A model generated the notes under the pieces. The model was not told the DNA's origin. It did not search any database and saw only the letters and a list, made by a program, of their open reading frames with translations. A DNA stretch of 64,000 nt from an uncultured Ralstonia sp. (GTDB lineage: Bacteria > Pseudomonadota > Gammaproteobacteria > Burkholderiales > Burkholderiaceae). The position numbers and the translations under genes were made by a program. The DNA lies in NCBI GenBank assembly GCA_913056305.1, contig CAJXMR010000001.1:1-64000 (forward strand), written 5' to 3'. Shown here one piece after another: positions 1-10,860 of this stretch (positions are counted from its first letter, which is position 1; each line of letters starts with the position of its first letter).

Positions 1-2
1 CC

Positions 3-2042
<2,040 letters not shown>

Positions 2043-2066
2043 GGCAACAACCTGCGCATAAGATTG

Positions 2067-2091
2067 CGGCCACCTTCAGGTGGCCGTTTTT
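2067..2091 (+). terminator. Intrinsic terminator after the EF-G gene
   Basis: A perfect 8-bp stem (CGGCCACC / GGTGGCCG) with a TTCA loop is followed by a run of five T. It starts 24 bases after the EF-G stop codon and sits between two convergent genes. Confidence 0.85.
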
Positions 2092-2093
2092 GT

Positions 2094-3302
2094 TTAGCGT
2101 AGGCAGGTCAGCCACGCGTACACCACTCCGGCGGCCACGGCCAGGAACGGCAGCGAATACGCGTGGAACACCAGCCATGCACGCTTGTCCCGCGCCATCC
2201 GCAACGCAATCAGGTTGGCCAGTGAACCAACCAGAAAGCCGAATCCGCCCACGCTCACCGCAAACGCCATCAGCGGCCAGTCGTGCGAATACTCGGCCAG
2301 CAGGATTGCCGCCGGCACATTGCTGATGAGCTGCGACAGACCGATGCCGGCCCAATACAGGTGACTAGGTTCAGACAGCGATAGCGCATCGAGCGCCTGC
2401 CGCACCGGTCCGAGCTGCGCCACCAGCCGCAGATCGATGAACATCAGCACGAACACAAGCAGCAGCCCCCAGTCAGTGCGCGCAAGCACGTAGCGCGCAC
2501 CCGCCAGGTACAGCACCACCAAACCGGCCAGCGCAGCCAGCGGATACCCACGATCGGTCAGCAACAGGAACGGGACATAGAGGGCCAGCGCCGGCAGCAG
2601 CAGCCGCTTGTGCAGCTCCACCGCTTCGACCTCGGCATGCACGTGAATGGTCAGTGACGGAAACGCAAACCACGTGCACACCAGCAACAGCAGCATCAGC
2701 ACCGCCACCATCGGCGCCATCTGCCAGACAAAGGCACCGAACGACAGCCCCGACTGATGCCACAGGAACAGGTTCTGCGGATTGCCAATCGGCGTGAGCG
2801 CCGAGCCCGCATTGACGGCCAGCGCCTCGAACACGATCAGCCGCGTCACCGGCAGCCGGGCCACATGCCGCAGCCCGACCGTGAGCGGCACGATCACGAA
2901 CAGCGCGACATCGTTGGTCAGCAGCGTCGACAGGGCCGCCGACGCCCCCACCAGCGCGAGGGCGAGCACGCGTTCGCTCTCTACGGCGTCGATCAGCCGC
3001 TGGCCGAGCAACTGGAGCATGCCGCTCGATTCCACCGCCTTGGTGAGGATCAGCAGCCCGGCCAGCGCGGCGATGGTGTGCCAATCGACCAGCTGCGGAT
3101 ACTGCGCAATGCGCTGCGGCGCCATGACGGAAAACACGCCGCAGACGGCGAGCAACAGCCAGAAGAACGGATCGTGCTTCAGCCCCTGCCAGAACGGCGG
3201 GTGGATGGCGTGATGCGGCAAGTGTGGGCCGGGTGTGGCTGGCGGGGAGCCAAGCGACGGCACAGCGGAACCGTCGCGTGTTTGAGGGGAATCGCCGTGC
3301 AT
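2094..3302 (-). CDS. SLC13/ArsB-type anion permease
   Basis: This is an integral membrane transporter of the CitT/ArsB/NhaD superfamily (ion transporter superfamily). The 402-residue protein has about ten to eleven hydrophobic segments after a ~40-residue polar N-terminus. The family's helix-hairpin signature is visible: an N-terminal segment with the motif LLTNDVALFVIVPLTVGL, and the later NAGSALTPIGNPQNLFLW, which resembles the substrate-binding SNT/GNPQN motif of these carriers. The substrate cannot be told from sequence; dicarboxylates, inorganic anions or sodium/proton exchange are all possible. The gene is alone, convergent with the EF-G gene. The ATG at 3302 is the first in frame. Confidence 0.8.
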   Translation of the reverse strand: MHGDSPQTRDGSAVPSLGSPPATPGPHLPHHAIHPPFWQGLKHDPFFWLLLAVCGVFSVMAPQRIAQYPQLVDWHTIAALAGLLILTKAVESSGMLQLLGQRLIDAVESERVLALALVGASAALSTLLTNDVALFVIVPLTVGLRHVARLPVTRLIVFEALAVNAGSALTPIGNPQNLFLWHQSGLSFGAFVWQMAPMVAVLMLLLLVCTWFAFPSLTIHVHAEVEAVELHKRLLLPALALYVPFLLLTDRGYPLAALAGLVVLYLAGARYVLARTDWGLLLVFVLMFIDLRLVAQLGPVRQALDALSLSEPSHLYWAGIGLSQLISNVPAAILLAEYSHDWPLMAFAVSVGGFGFLVGSLANLIALRMARDKRAWLVFHAYSLPFLAVAAGVVYAWLTCLR

Positions 3303-3441
3303 GCAGCAGAGAATGGGGAATCAAACGTTGGCGCGCATTGTAAGCGCGCAACGTAACGGCCGGGCAGTCGTTACCGGGCGCGGCAGCAGACGCGCCCGGA
3401 AGAATCACTGCGCCGGCGAGCCACCACGGTGGTGGCGTCGC

Positions 3442-3945
3442 TCAGGATTCGCGCGAGCCGGAACCGGAGCCCGGACGGTCGGAACCGCCGGTCGAGCCCG
3501 TACCGCCGGCGGCCGGACGATCGCCCGAGCCCCCCATGCGGGAACGGTCATCGGTGCCAGCGCCGCCGGCACTGCCAGGATGGTAGGCCGACTGCGGCGT
3601 GCGCTCCGGCCCGCGATACTGACCCGACAGACCGTGGCCGCCGGTCGAGCCGCCCATCGAGCCGGGCTGGCTGGCCTCAGCGCCCGGCGCAGCGCCGGAC
3701 AGCGGCTGGGTCGGATGGCTGGCGATCACGCGTTCGATTTCGGCCACCGCTTCGCGTGGGGCAAGCACGACTTCCAGCCCCAGCGCGCCGGCCACCGCCA
3801 TCAGCGTCGACAGGCGCGGATCGGCACGGCCGGATTCCGCGCGCAGATACGCCTCGCGGGAGATGCCGGCCATCTTGGCGACGTCTTCCTGTTTGAGCTT
3901 GCGCGACTTGCGCAGACTGTGCAACTGCTTGAAGGGCTGTTCCAT
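3442..3945 (-). CDS. XRE-family DNA-binding protein with Gly/Ser-rich tail
   Basis: A 167-residue protein with a Cro/C1-type helix-turn-helix in residues ~8-60 (KLKQEDVAKMAGISREAYLR, then AESGRADPRLSTLMAVAGAL). The rest, from about residue 90, is low-complexity Gly/Ser/Pro with many charged residues and is probably disordered. The frame stays open upstream to 4200, but I chose the ATG at 3945 because a good ribosome-binding site (GCAGGAGCG) lies just before it and the similarity begins there. The N-terminal domain resembles HipB-like regulators, but no toxin partner is next to it. The target is unknown; a 14-bp palindrome about 135 bp upstream could be its own operator. Confidence 0.75.
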   Translation of the reverse strand: MEQPFKQLHSLRKSRKLKQEDVAKMAGISREAYLRAESGRADPRLSTLMAVAGALGLEVVLAPREAVAEIERVIASHPTQPLSGAAPGAEASQPGSMGGSTGGHGLSGQYRGPERTPQSAYHPGSAGGAGTDDRSRMGGSGDRPAAGGTGSTGGSDRPGSGSGSRES

Positions 3946-4474
3946 CTGTTCGCTCCTGCACCTGAGATGGGAAACATCGATGGGCCGAGACCCGCTCGAT
4001 GCGGCTGAAAACATGCGGACGGTGGAGCCAAACGCCTCCAGGTCCGCGATAACACGCACGTACGGCAGCGGCATGACCGGTGTTACGTAACACGCCGTTC
4101 CACACGTTTCGGGTGGCGGCCTCCTGATGTGTTTCTTACAGAGTAGACGTAATTTCGACTGCACCCAATGTTGACGCGTGATGAAAGCGCATCCCGTCAT
4201 ACCTGTTTACCGTGACAAGCCAGGCGGGGGACGGTTCCCCAAGGAAATGCCGTTATCTTCGCTTGGCCCACCATGCCTGTGATTGATGCTGCGCAAATCG
4301 TCACACCCGGTCATCGTTTCGTCGATCCGCGCTTGCCCTATCCGCCAATCGGAGGGGGGACCCCAACAAGAATGCAACCAGCTGCATTCCATTGGCGACC
4401 CGCGGACGGCGCGCGCCTTACGTCACGCAAATGGCGTGCCGGGACGTGGCGTGGCCGCCAGCCGACAGGGGCGA
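3946..4474. other. Non-coding stretch between XRE gene and dnaE2
   Basis: About 530 bases with no supportable gene. Short open frames exist on both strands but lack start signals and recognisable content. The only structured element I see is the palindrome at 4080-4093. The XRE promoter should lie here. Confidence 0.6.
4080..4093. promoter_or_regulatory. 14-bp perfect palindrome, candidate operator
   Basis: GTGTTACGTAACAC is a perfect inverted repeat 135 bases upstream of the XRE gene start. Phage-type and HipB-type repressors bind such symmetric sites. No second copy was noticed nearby, so the operator role is inference. Confidence 0.4.
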
Positions 4475-7400
4475 TCAGTGGAAATCGCGGCTGGAGGCCG
4501 CCAGACGCCCAAGGAGCGGGGTCAGGTCCACCAGGTGTTGCGCGACCAGATGCCGCGTCTCGCGCTCGCACTGCCATTTGCCATACACGCCCAATAGACG
4601 TGCATGCAGCACCTCACGGCGCTGGCGCTCGATCAGGCGCGGCCAGAGGATGACGTTGATGGGGCCGGTTTCGTCTTCGATGGTCACAAAAATAGTGCCC
4701 TTGGCCGTGCCCGGCCGCTGCCGCACGGTGACGATGCCGCAAGCGCGCGCCAGTTGCCCATTGCGGTAGCCGGCCAGCATGGCGGCCGTGGCAAAGCGCA
4801 TGCCTTCAAGACGGGGCCGCAGCAAGCTCACGGGGTGACGCTGCAGAGACAACCCGAGGCTGTCGTAATCGGCGACCACCTCTTCGCCGATGGGCGGCGC
4901 GGGCAGGATAAGGGGCGCCTCCACTGGCCGGGCCGGACGCAACAAGGCGTGGTCGTGGCCGGGCTCCTGCAGCGCAAGCGTTTGCCAGAGCGCTTGGCGG
5001 CGATGGCCGGCCAGCGGCTGCAGCGCATTGGCGGCGGCCAGCACGTTCAGGTCGTGACGATCCAGCGCAGCGCGGTGCGCCAGATCTTCCACGCTGGCAA
5101 ACGGCGCCTGCACACGCGCGGCCTCGATGCGCTCGGCGGCCGGCTGGCGCATGCCGCGAATGCGGTTGAAACCGAGCCGGATGTCGGGTTGGGCCATCCC
5201 ATCGCTCTGCCTGCCCTGCCCGTCCAAGCGTTCATGCAGCGTGCAGTCCCACACGCTGGCCGTCACGTCCACCGGCAGCACGCGCACCTGGCTGCGCCGC
5301 GCCTCCTGCACCAGCTGCGATGGCGAATAGAACCCCATCGGCTGGCTGTTGAGCAGCGCCGCAAAGAACGCTGCCGGCTCGTGGCATTTCAGGTAGCTGC
5401 TGACGTAGGCCAGCTTGGCGAAACCCGCCGCGTGGCTCTCGGGGAAGCCGTATTCGGCAAACCCCTCCATCTGCCTGCACAGCGCCTCGACGAAGATCGG
5501 GTCGTAATTCCGCTCCTCGACCATCACCTTCATCAGCCGCTCCTGATGCTGGGTGAGATTGCCCTTGCGCTTCCAGGCTGCCATATCGCGGCGCAGGCGA
5601 TCGGCGTCGTCGGCAGAGAATCCGCCGGCCTTCATGGCGATCTCCATCACCTGCTCCTGGAAGATCGGCACGCCCAGCGTGCGTTCAAGCACCGCACGCA
5701 CCTCCGGGCCGGGATACGTCACGCAATCGGGGTTGCCGTTGCGCACGGCTTCGCGCCGCTGCAGGTACGGATGCACCATGCCGCCCTGGATCGGCCCCGG
5801 GCGCACGATGGCCACCTGGATCACCAGGTCGTAATACCGGCGCGGGCGCAGGCGCGGCAGCATCGACTGCTGCGCGCGCGATTCGATCTGGAACACGCCG
5901 ACGGTGTCTGCGCGGCAGATCATGTCGTAGGTTTCCTCGTCCCCATCGGGCAGATCCTGCATGGCGAGCCGGCCGGTCGCGCCATAGTGTGCACGGCGGC
6001 CGGGCAGTGCATCCACCATGTCGAGCGTGCGGCGGATGGCGGTGAGCATGCCCAGCGCCAGCACATCCACCTTCAGCAGGCGCAGCGATTCGAGATCGTC
6101 CTTGTCCCATTGGATGACGCGACGGTTCTCCATAGCCGCGTTCTCGATCGGCACCAGCCGCGAGAGCTTGCCCTGCGCAATGACGAAGCCGCCCACGTGC
6201 TGCGACAGGTGGCGCGGGAAGCCGCGCAGTTCGTCCACCAGTTCGGCCCAGCGCTGCACCAGCGGCGACGCCGGATCGAGCCCCTGCTGGCCGGCGCGCT
6301 CGGCAAACTCCTTGCGGCTGTCCCACCACGCCTGCCCCTTGGCCACCTGCTCGATCATCCCAAGGTCGATGCCGAGTGCGCGGCCGACGTCGCGCAACGC
6401 GCTGCGCGTGCGGTAGGTGATGAGCGCGGCGGCCAGCGCGGTGCGTGTCACGCCGTACTTGTTGTAGATGTACTGGATGACCTCTTCGCGGCGCTGGTGC
6501 TCGAAGTCGACGTCGATGTCGGGCGGCTCATTGCGCGCGCGGGAGAGAAAGCGTGCGAACAGCGTGTTGCCGCTGTCCGGATTCACTTCGGTGATGCCCA
6601 GGCAGTAGCACACCGCCGAGTTGGCCGCCGAGCCGCGCCCCTGGCAGAGGATGGCCTGGCTGCGGGCAAACTTCACCACGTCGTAGACGGTCAGGAAGAA
6701 TGGCTCATAGCGCAGTTCGGCGATCAGCTCGAGTTCTTCTTCGATCTGCTTGCACACCTTGGCCGGCGTGCCCATCGGGTAGCGCCGCACGGCACCGGCC
6801 ATCACCTCAGCGCGCAGGTAGTCGGCGGGCGTCATGCCTTCAGGCACCACCTCGCTCGGATATTCGTATTCGATCTCGTCCAGCGAGAACGTGCACAGGC
6901 CGGCCAGCTCTACCGTGCGCTGCAAGGCCTTGGCACCGCGCTCCCCCTGATAGAAAAACGCGAGCTGCATGCGTGTGCGCATCGCCTGCTCGGCGCTGGG
7001 CGCCAGTTCCAGCCCGCATTCGGCCATCGACTTCGACAGGCGGATGGCGGTCAGCACGTCGTGCAGCGGCTTGCGCTGGCGCGAGTGCATCTGCACGCCA
7101 CCGGTGGCGACCATGGGCACGTCGGCCTGCTCGGAGACGGCCGCCACCGTGCCGCGATGGCGGTCATCAGCATGGCGCAGCGGCAGCTCCAGCGCGATCG
7201 ACAGCCGGTCGCCGAACACCTGCTGGCACCACGTTGCCTGCGCCAGCAGGTGCTGCGGATCGGGGTCGTAGTCGGGCAGCAGGATCGCCAGGCAATTGGG
7301 CGCGCCGCGCAGGTGGGCGAGGCCCCCTGTGGGTGCGGCCAGGTCGTCGGCCAGCAAACGGTATTCGCCCTTGGGCGCCGCCAATCGCGCCTGCGTGATG

Positions 7401-7720
7401 ATCTCGCTCAGGTTGCCGTAGCCATCGATGTTCTGCGCCAGCAGCACCAGCCGCAGCCACGGCTCGCCCCGCGCATCACGCACGGTGAAGTGGCTGCCGA
7501 TGATCAGCTTCAGGTCGCACTCCTTGGCCGCCACCAGGGCACGCGCGGTGCCGGCCACAGAGCATTCGTCGGTGAGCGCGAGCGCCTGGTAGCCGTATTG
7601 CTTGGCGCGCTCCACCAATTCCTGCGGATGCGAGGCGCCGGTCAGAAACGTGAAGTTGCTGATGCAATGCAGCTCGGCGTATTCAGGCAGACCGATGGAG
7701 ATTGACGCGGTTGTCGCCAT
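4475..7720 (-). CDS. dnaE2: Error-prone DNA polymerase III alpha subunit (ImuC/DnaE2)
   Basis: This is the catalytic subunit of the SOS mutasome, a C-family polymerase that copies past DNA damage with low fidelity, working with ImuA and ImuB. The 1081-residue product begins with a PHP domain (YAELHCISNFTFLTGASHP, about residues 14-32). It carries the polymerase palm acidic motif PDIDVDFEH at residues 400-408 (Asp401, Asp403, Asp405), then fingers and an OB-fold region near residue 970. Length and organisation fit DnaE2, which is shorter than replicative DnaE (~1160). The frame is open upstream to 7894, but the ATG at 7720 is 7 bases after the imuB stop and starts the conserved N-terminus. It is the last gene of imuA-imuB-dnaE2. 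Confidence 0.95.
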   Translation of the reverse strand: MATTASISIGLPEYAELHCISNFTFLTGASHPQELVERAKQYGYQALALTDECSVAGTARALVAAKECDLKLIIGSHFTVRDARGEPWLRLVLLAQNIDGYGNLSEIITQARLAAPKGEYRLLADDLAAPTGGLAHLRGAPNCLAILLPDYDPDPQHLLAQATWCQQVFGDRLSIALELPLRHADDRHRGTVAAVSEQADVPMVATGGVQMHSRQRKPLHDVLTAIRLSKSMAECGLELAPSAEQAMRTRMQLAFFYQGERGAKALQRTVELAGLCTFSLDEIEYEYPSEVVPEGMTPADYLRAEVMAGAVRRYPMGTPAKVCKQIEEELELIAELRYEPFFLTVYDVVKFARSQAILCQGRGSAANSAVCYCLGITEVNPDSGNTLFARFLSRARNEPPDIDVDFEHQRREEVIQYIYNKYGVTRTALAAALITYRTRSALRDVGRALGIDLGMIEQVAKGQAWWDSRKEFAERAGQQGLDPASPLVQRWAELVDELRGFPRHLSQHVGGFVIAQGKLSRLVPIENAAMENRRVIQWDKDDLESLRLLKVDVLALGMLTAIRRTLDMVDALPGRRAHYGATGRLAMQDLPDGDEETYDMICRADTVGVFQIESRAQQSMLPRLRPRRYYDLVIQVAIVRPGPIQGGMVHPYLQRREAVRNGNPDCVTYPGPEVRAVLERTLGVPIFQEQVMEIAMKAGGFSADDADRLRRDMAAWKRKGNLTQHQERLMKVMVEERNYDPIFVEALCRQMEGFAEYGFPESHAAGFAKLAYVSSYLKCHEPAAFFAALLNSQPMGFYSPSQLVQEARRSQVRVLPVDVTASVWDCTLHERLDGQGRQSDGMAQPDIRLGFNRIRGMRQPAAERIEAARVQAPFASVEDLAHRAALDRHDLNVLAAANALQPLAGHRRQALWQTLALQEPGHDHALLRPARPVEAPLILPAPPIGEEVVADYDSLGLSLQRHPVSLLRPRLEGMRFATAAMLAGYRNGQLARACGIVTVRQRPGTAKGTIFVTIEDETGPINVILWPRLIERQRREVLHARLLGVYGKWQCERETRHLVAQHLVDLTPLLGRLAASSRDFH

Positions 7721-7727
7721 GGCAACC

Positions 7728-9308
7728 CTAGCCGAACAAGCCGTGCAGATACCAGCGCGCGTCGTCTTCGCCGGCCGATGCCGAGACGCGATCGCGGTAG
7801 ACCCAGTAGCGCACCGCAGATTCACCTGCACCCGCGCCTTCAGCGATGAAGTAGTCGCGCTTGATGAGCGCGTCGTCCCACCAGCCGGATTCAATGCGCT
7901 CGGGCAGCGACACCAGCCGCAGCGGCCCGCGATAGTACGGATAGTGCTGGCGCGTGAGCAGCGGGATCGGTTTTTCCAGCAGCCACAGCGGGCGCTCGGG
8001 CTGCTGGGCGTGCCACTGTGCCAGCGCCTGGCGCGCGGCGGCGCGGCTGTGCGCCGTGGTGGCGGCGTTCACCTCGACCCAGTGGTTGGCACGTTCGGGG
8101 CGATGGTCGGCGCAGGGCTGCGGGTGCAGCACGTTGGCCGCGCCCAGGCGAGCAATGAGGGTGTCGATCAGGCGTGCGGCATCCTCGGCGCGGCCACCGG
8201 GCTCGGGAAACAAAGATTCAGTGGGCGGTGCAAGCGGTGTGGCGTCAGTCACCGTCAGCCGCAGTTCGACCACCGGGGCGATCAGCGTGACCCGATGCAC
8301 GCGCTCGCGCAGCACGCGCGACAGATGCGCCAGCGTGCGCACCGGCTGCGCGAGCAAGATATCGACCGGGGTGGACGAAGCGGCGTCCTGCGTGTCGCGG
8401 CCGCGCCGGCGCTCGTGCTCCAGCGTCAGCCGGTAGCCCTTGGCGCCCAGCTGGTGCGCGGCCAGCCAGCCGACCAGCTGCAGCAGCAACTGTTCGGACG
8501 CGGCCAGCACGCCTTCTGCGCTGTCGATGCGGCCGGGCAGCTCCAGCGGCACGTCAAAGCGTAGTGGCGCGGCAAACCAGGTGTAGCTTTCGTGCGCCTC
8601 GCCATAGGCGGCGTCGAGCGTGTCGACCAGCAGCGGGCCGCAACGCCGGCGCAGGCCAGCACGCGGCAGGCCACGCAGATCGGCCAGCGTGCGGCAGCCG
8701 AGGCCTTCGAGCCAATCCGGCCGCGTCAGGCGCGCCACGGCGTCAATGGACAAGCGGTCGAGCAGCACAGCCATGCGCTCGGGCCGCACCGCGCGACGCA
8801 CACACCGAATATGCATCGGCGGCGCGCGACGCTCCCCCATCGGCCGGCCACTGGCCAGCCATGCCGCACCGCGCCCGGTGGTGCCCGTGCCGATCTGCGA
8901 CGCCAGCCCCAAGCCGCGCGCGCAACGCCGCACGGCTCGACACAACGCGCGATGACCGCGAAACAGGCGCAGACTGGCCTCCACCTCCAGCAGCACGGTG
9001 GCCTCGTCGGCCAAGTCCAGCGTGACGTGCGGCGTGAAGGCCAACAGCGTCAGCGCGAGTGCCTGGAGCAGCCGCGCTTCGGCGGCCGGGTCGCGCTCCA
9101 GTTGCAACGCATGCGGCACCAGCGCTTGCGCGCCCGCCCGGCGCAAGCCTACGTGCACGCCCTCGCGCGCCGCCAGGCGGTTGGCCGACACCACGCGCTC
9201 CTGCTCCAGCACCATCACCGGCAAGGGCAGCGCGGCCGGATCAGACCACTGGGGACGAAGCGCGTCGAGCGGCAGGCGAGGCAGATGCACCGCGATCCAG
9301 AACGGCAT
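7728..9308 (-). CDS. imuB: ImuB, Y-family polymerase-like mutasome hub
   Basis: A 526-residue DinB/UmuC-like protein. In known systems ImuB is catalytically dead and acts as the adaptor joining DnaE2, ImuA and the beta clamp. The sequence agrees: the N-terminus (MPFWIAVHLPRLPLDALRP) lacks the acidic residue found in active Y-family enzymes (the D-x-D-x-F-F motif). A helix-hairpin-helix region lies near residues 190-220 (LEGLGCRTLADLRGLPR). Translation probably starts at ATG 9308; the frame extends further up but only over the imuA 3' end. It overlaps imuA by 68 bases and ends 7 bases before dnaE2, so the three genes are surely one transcript. Confidence 0.93.
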   Translation of the reverse strand: MPFWIAVHLPRLPLDALRPQWSDPAALPLPVMVLEQERVVSANRLAAREGVHVGLRRAGAQALVPHALQLERDPAAEARLLQALALTLLAFTPHVTLDLADEATVLLEVEASLRLFRGHRALCRAVRRCARGLGLASQIGTGTTGRGAAWLASGRPMGERRAPPMHIRCVRRAVRPERMAVLLDRLSIDAVARLTRPDWLEGLGCRTLADLRGLPRAGLRRRCGPLLVDTLDAAYGEAHESYTWFAAPLRFDVPLELPGRIDSAEGVLAASEQLLLQLVGWLAAHQLGAKGYRLTLEHERRRGRDTQDAASSTPVDILLAQPVRTLAHLSRVLRERVHRVTLIAPVVELRLTVTDATPLAPPTESLFPEPGGRAEDAARLIDTLIARLGAANVLHPQPCADHRPERANHWVEVNAATTAHSRAAARQALAQWHAQQPERPLWLLEKPIPLLTRQHYPYYRGPLRLVSLPERIESGWWDDALIKRDYFIAEGAGAGESAVRYWVYRDRVSASAGEDDARWYLHGLFG

Positions 9309-10191
9309 GGTCGGAAGTGTCCGGTACAACACCGGACGCAGAAGAAGACGACAGCGACGCCAGCAGCGCCGCCGTGGCCGGGTCGACGACAAACGGCTCG
9401 GCGGGCAGCACCGGCAGCGGCCGGACCGAGGCGCGGCCGGCTTGCAGCGGATCGGCCAGTGGCAACACCAGCGGTGTATCGCGCAGCGGCCCGCGCCGCT
9501 TGTGGAAGAGGATGGACAGCACATCGCCAGCATGGCCCACGGCAGGCGCCAGCCCCAGCCGCAGCACCGCCGGCGACGACTCGCGCAGCGCCTGTGCCGG
9601 CCGGAACACCCAGATTGCGCTCTCCCCGGCCTGGGCCAGCACCTGCAGCCGGCGCAGCACGCCGGGGCGCGCCTGGTCCAGCCAGATCAGCACGCCGCCA
9701 AAGGCCTGGCTGCGCACGATCTGCTCGGCGGCCCACAGCAGGTCGGCCGGCTTGGCGGCGCGCACCCAGACGATCTGATCAGGAGAGAAATCCCAGCCGA
9801 CCAGCCGCACCGCATTGGGCAGATGCGGCGGCCCGACCAGGGCAATGCGTCCGGCATCGGCGCACAGCGTGGACAGCGCCGGCCGCAGCAGCCGGCATTC
9901 CCCGATGCCGGGGTGCGGGCACAGCAGCTCGGTCAGCCCGCCCAGCGGCCAGCCGCCGCCAGGCAGTTCGGCATCCAGCGCGTCATAGCCGGTCGCCAGC
10001 ACCCGCCCGGCGCTGCGCGCCAGGCTGCCGGCGCGCCATAAGGCCGGATGCAGCTGCTCGGGCGACGGCACCGTTCGCGTGCGCGGATGCGGATGCGGCC
10101 CGCAGGCCGCCGGACCGATGACCGGGCCAGCGGCGACGGGGCGTTCCGCCACATCTTCGGCGAAAGAAAGAGACGGGGACTGCGCAAACAT
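9241..10191 (-). CDS. imuA: ImuA, RecA/SulA-like translesion synthesis protein
   Basis: First gene of the SOS mutagenesis operon, 316 residues. ImuA proteins are degenerate RecA-fold proteins that bind ImuB and RecA and are needed for damage-induced mutation. Residues ~65-100 (GYDALDAELPGGGWPLGGLTELL) match the RecA/ImuA core. The Walker A position that follows reads HPGIGECRLL, with no GKT/GKS, so ATP binding in the usual way is doubtful. The C-terminal ~60 residues are Ala/Ser/Pro-rich and overlap imuB. A LexA box sits 30 bases upstream of the start codon, so the operon should be induced by DNA damage. Confidence 0.9.
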   Translation of the reverse strand: MFAQSPSLSFAEDVAERPVAAGPVIGPAACGPHPHPRTRTVPSPEQLHPALWRAGSLARSAGRVLATGYDALDAELPGGGWPLGGLTELLCPHPGIGECRLLRPALSTLCADAGRIALVGPPHLPNAVRLVGWDFSPDQIVWVRAAKPADLLWAAEQIVRSQAFGGVLIWLDQARPGVLRRLQVLAQAGESAIWVFRPAQALRESSPAVLRLGLAPAVGHAGDVLSILFHKRRGPLRDTPLVLPLADPLQAGRASVRPLPVLPAEPFVVDPATAALLASLSSSSASGVVPDTSDHAVLDRGASASPAARRASSPVV

Positions 10192-10221
10192 GGCGGAACC
10201 GCAAGGCTGGGCGCTCGAATA

Positions 10222-10237
10222 CTGTATGAATATACAG
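10222..10237. promoter_or_regulatory. LexA box (SOS operator) of the imuA operon
   Basis: CTGTATGAATATACAG fits the CTGT-N8-ACAG LexA consensus, and the symmetry extends to 22 bases (10219-10240) with only the centre mismatched. It is centred about 38 bases upstream of the imuA start, the normal place for a repressor site over the promoter. Confidence 0.9.
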
Positions 10238-10327
10238 TATCACAGCTTTTGCCTCGTCGTTCCGTTTTTTCAGGCGGCGCAAGCCCGCTACACCAGTTGA
10301 CGGCGCATCAGTCGTGCTCAGAGATAA

Positions 10328-10525
10328 AACTCCCTGCAAATTGCCGTTGAATCCCCCCCCGGTTGGCAGACCGCCCGCGCCTGCGGCGTGCCCTGCCAGC
10401 TCGAAATGCATGCAGCCCGACAGCACGTATTCCACCTCCAGCGTGCCTACCTGGGCTCGGCCACCAACGCGCTGCACACATTGGCGACGTTCGCCAGCAC
10501 TCGGGGCATCGGCTGGCCGGCGTGA
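10328..10525 (+). pseudogene. 3' relic of an alpha/beta hydrolase gene
   Basis: Reading from 10361 to the TGA at 10523-10525 gives a stretch (ACGVPCQLEMHAARQHVFHL and onward) that matches the last ~44 residues of the hydrolase half of the protein ending at 31487, with about 28 of 44 identical, including the His of the VFHLQ motif. Nothing convincing remains upstream: the frame is closed by TAA at 10325-10327 and no GxSxG or HGG motif is present. A run of eight C lies at 10353-10360. It is the end of a deleted homologue, not an expressed gene. Confidence 0.7.
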
Positions 10526-10654
10526 AGCCCCGAGTGACTTGCTCATGGCCTGCGCCTATGTCGAACCGGCCGACGACGACCGCCACCCAGGGAGGGATAC
10601 CGACTAACCCTTAATCTGAAATACAGTTCGCGCAGACTCGCGCACACAGCAAAA

Positions 10655-10708
10655 CTGTACTCTTCCGGGCCGGTTGGGTTTGTGCTTATTGCGATCGGCA
10701 CTGTGCTC
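10655..10708 (+). promoter_or_regulatory. Two CTGTRCTC boxes before the MocR gene
   Basis: CTGTACTC at 10655 and CTGTGCTC at 10701, 46 bases apart in the same direction. The second box continues as YYTACTCTYYCCACCAWCGAAC, almost the same as the box at 23364 before the second FdhF/YdeP gene. A reversed partial copy (AACTGTAT) is at 10622-10629. Direct repeats are the usual binding pattern of MocR regulators, so autoregulation is likely but inferred. Confidence 0.55.
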
Positions 10709-10860
10709 CTACTCTTCCCACCATCGAACGCGCATGGGGCAAGCCCTGGCGCAGGAACCTGGTGATGCACAGTGATGGGAGACAAGGTCGTGCAAAGCGC
10801 AACATCGAACGGAAGACGTGAAGCTGTACCGCTCGGATGCCCCTCGCACGGGAGCGTCCG

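Larger units (their letters stand above)
10238..10860. other. Intergenic stretch with a hydrolase relic and the MocR promoter
   Basis: About 620 bases between the divergent imuA and MocR genes. It holds the hydrolase relic (10328-10525) and the CTGTRCTC sites before the MocR gene (10655-10708). Other open frames here are not supported by start sites or similarity. Confidence 0.6.

Noticed and set aside
4604..7705. A 1033-codon open frame opposite dnaE2
   Set aside because: It is the mirror of a high-GC coding strand. It is rich in His, Gln, Arg and Ala with no known domain, and dnaE2 on the other strand is clearly real.
10313..10610. Small open frames on both strands around the hydrolase relic
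   Set aside because: The only meaningful similarity is in the frame of the relic; the others have random composition and no ribosome-binding site.
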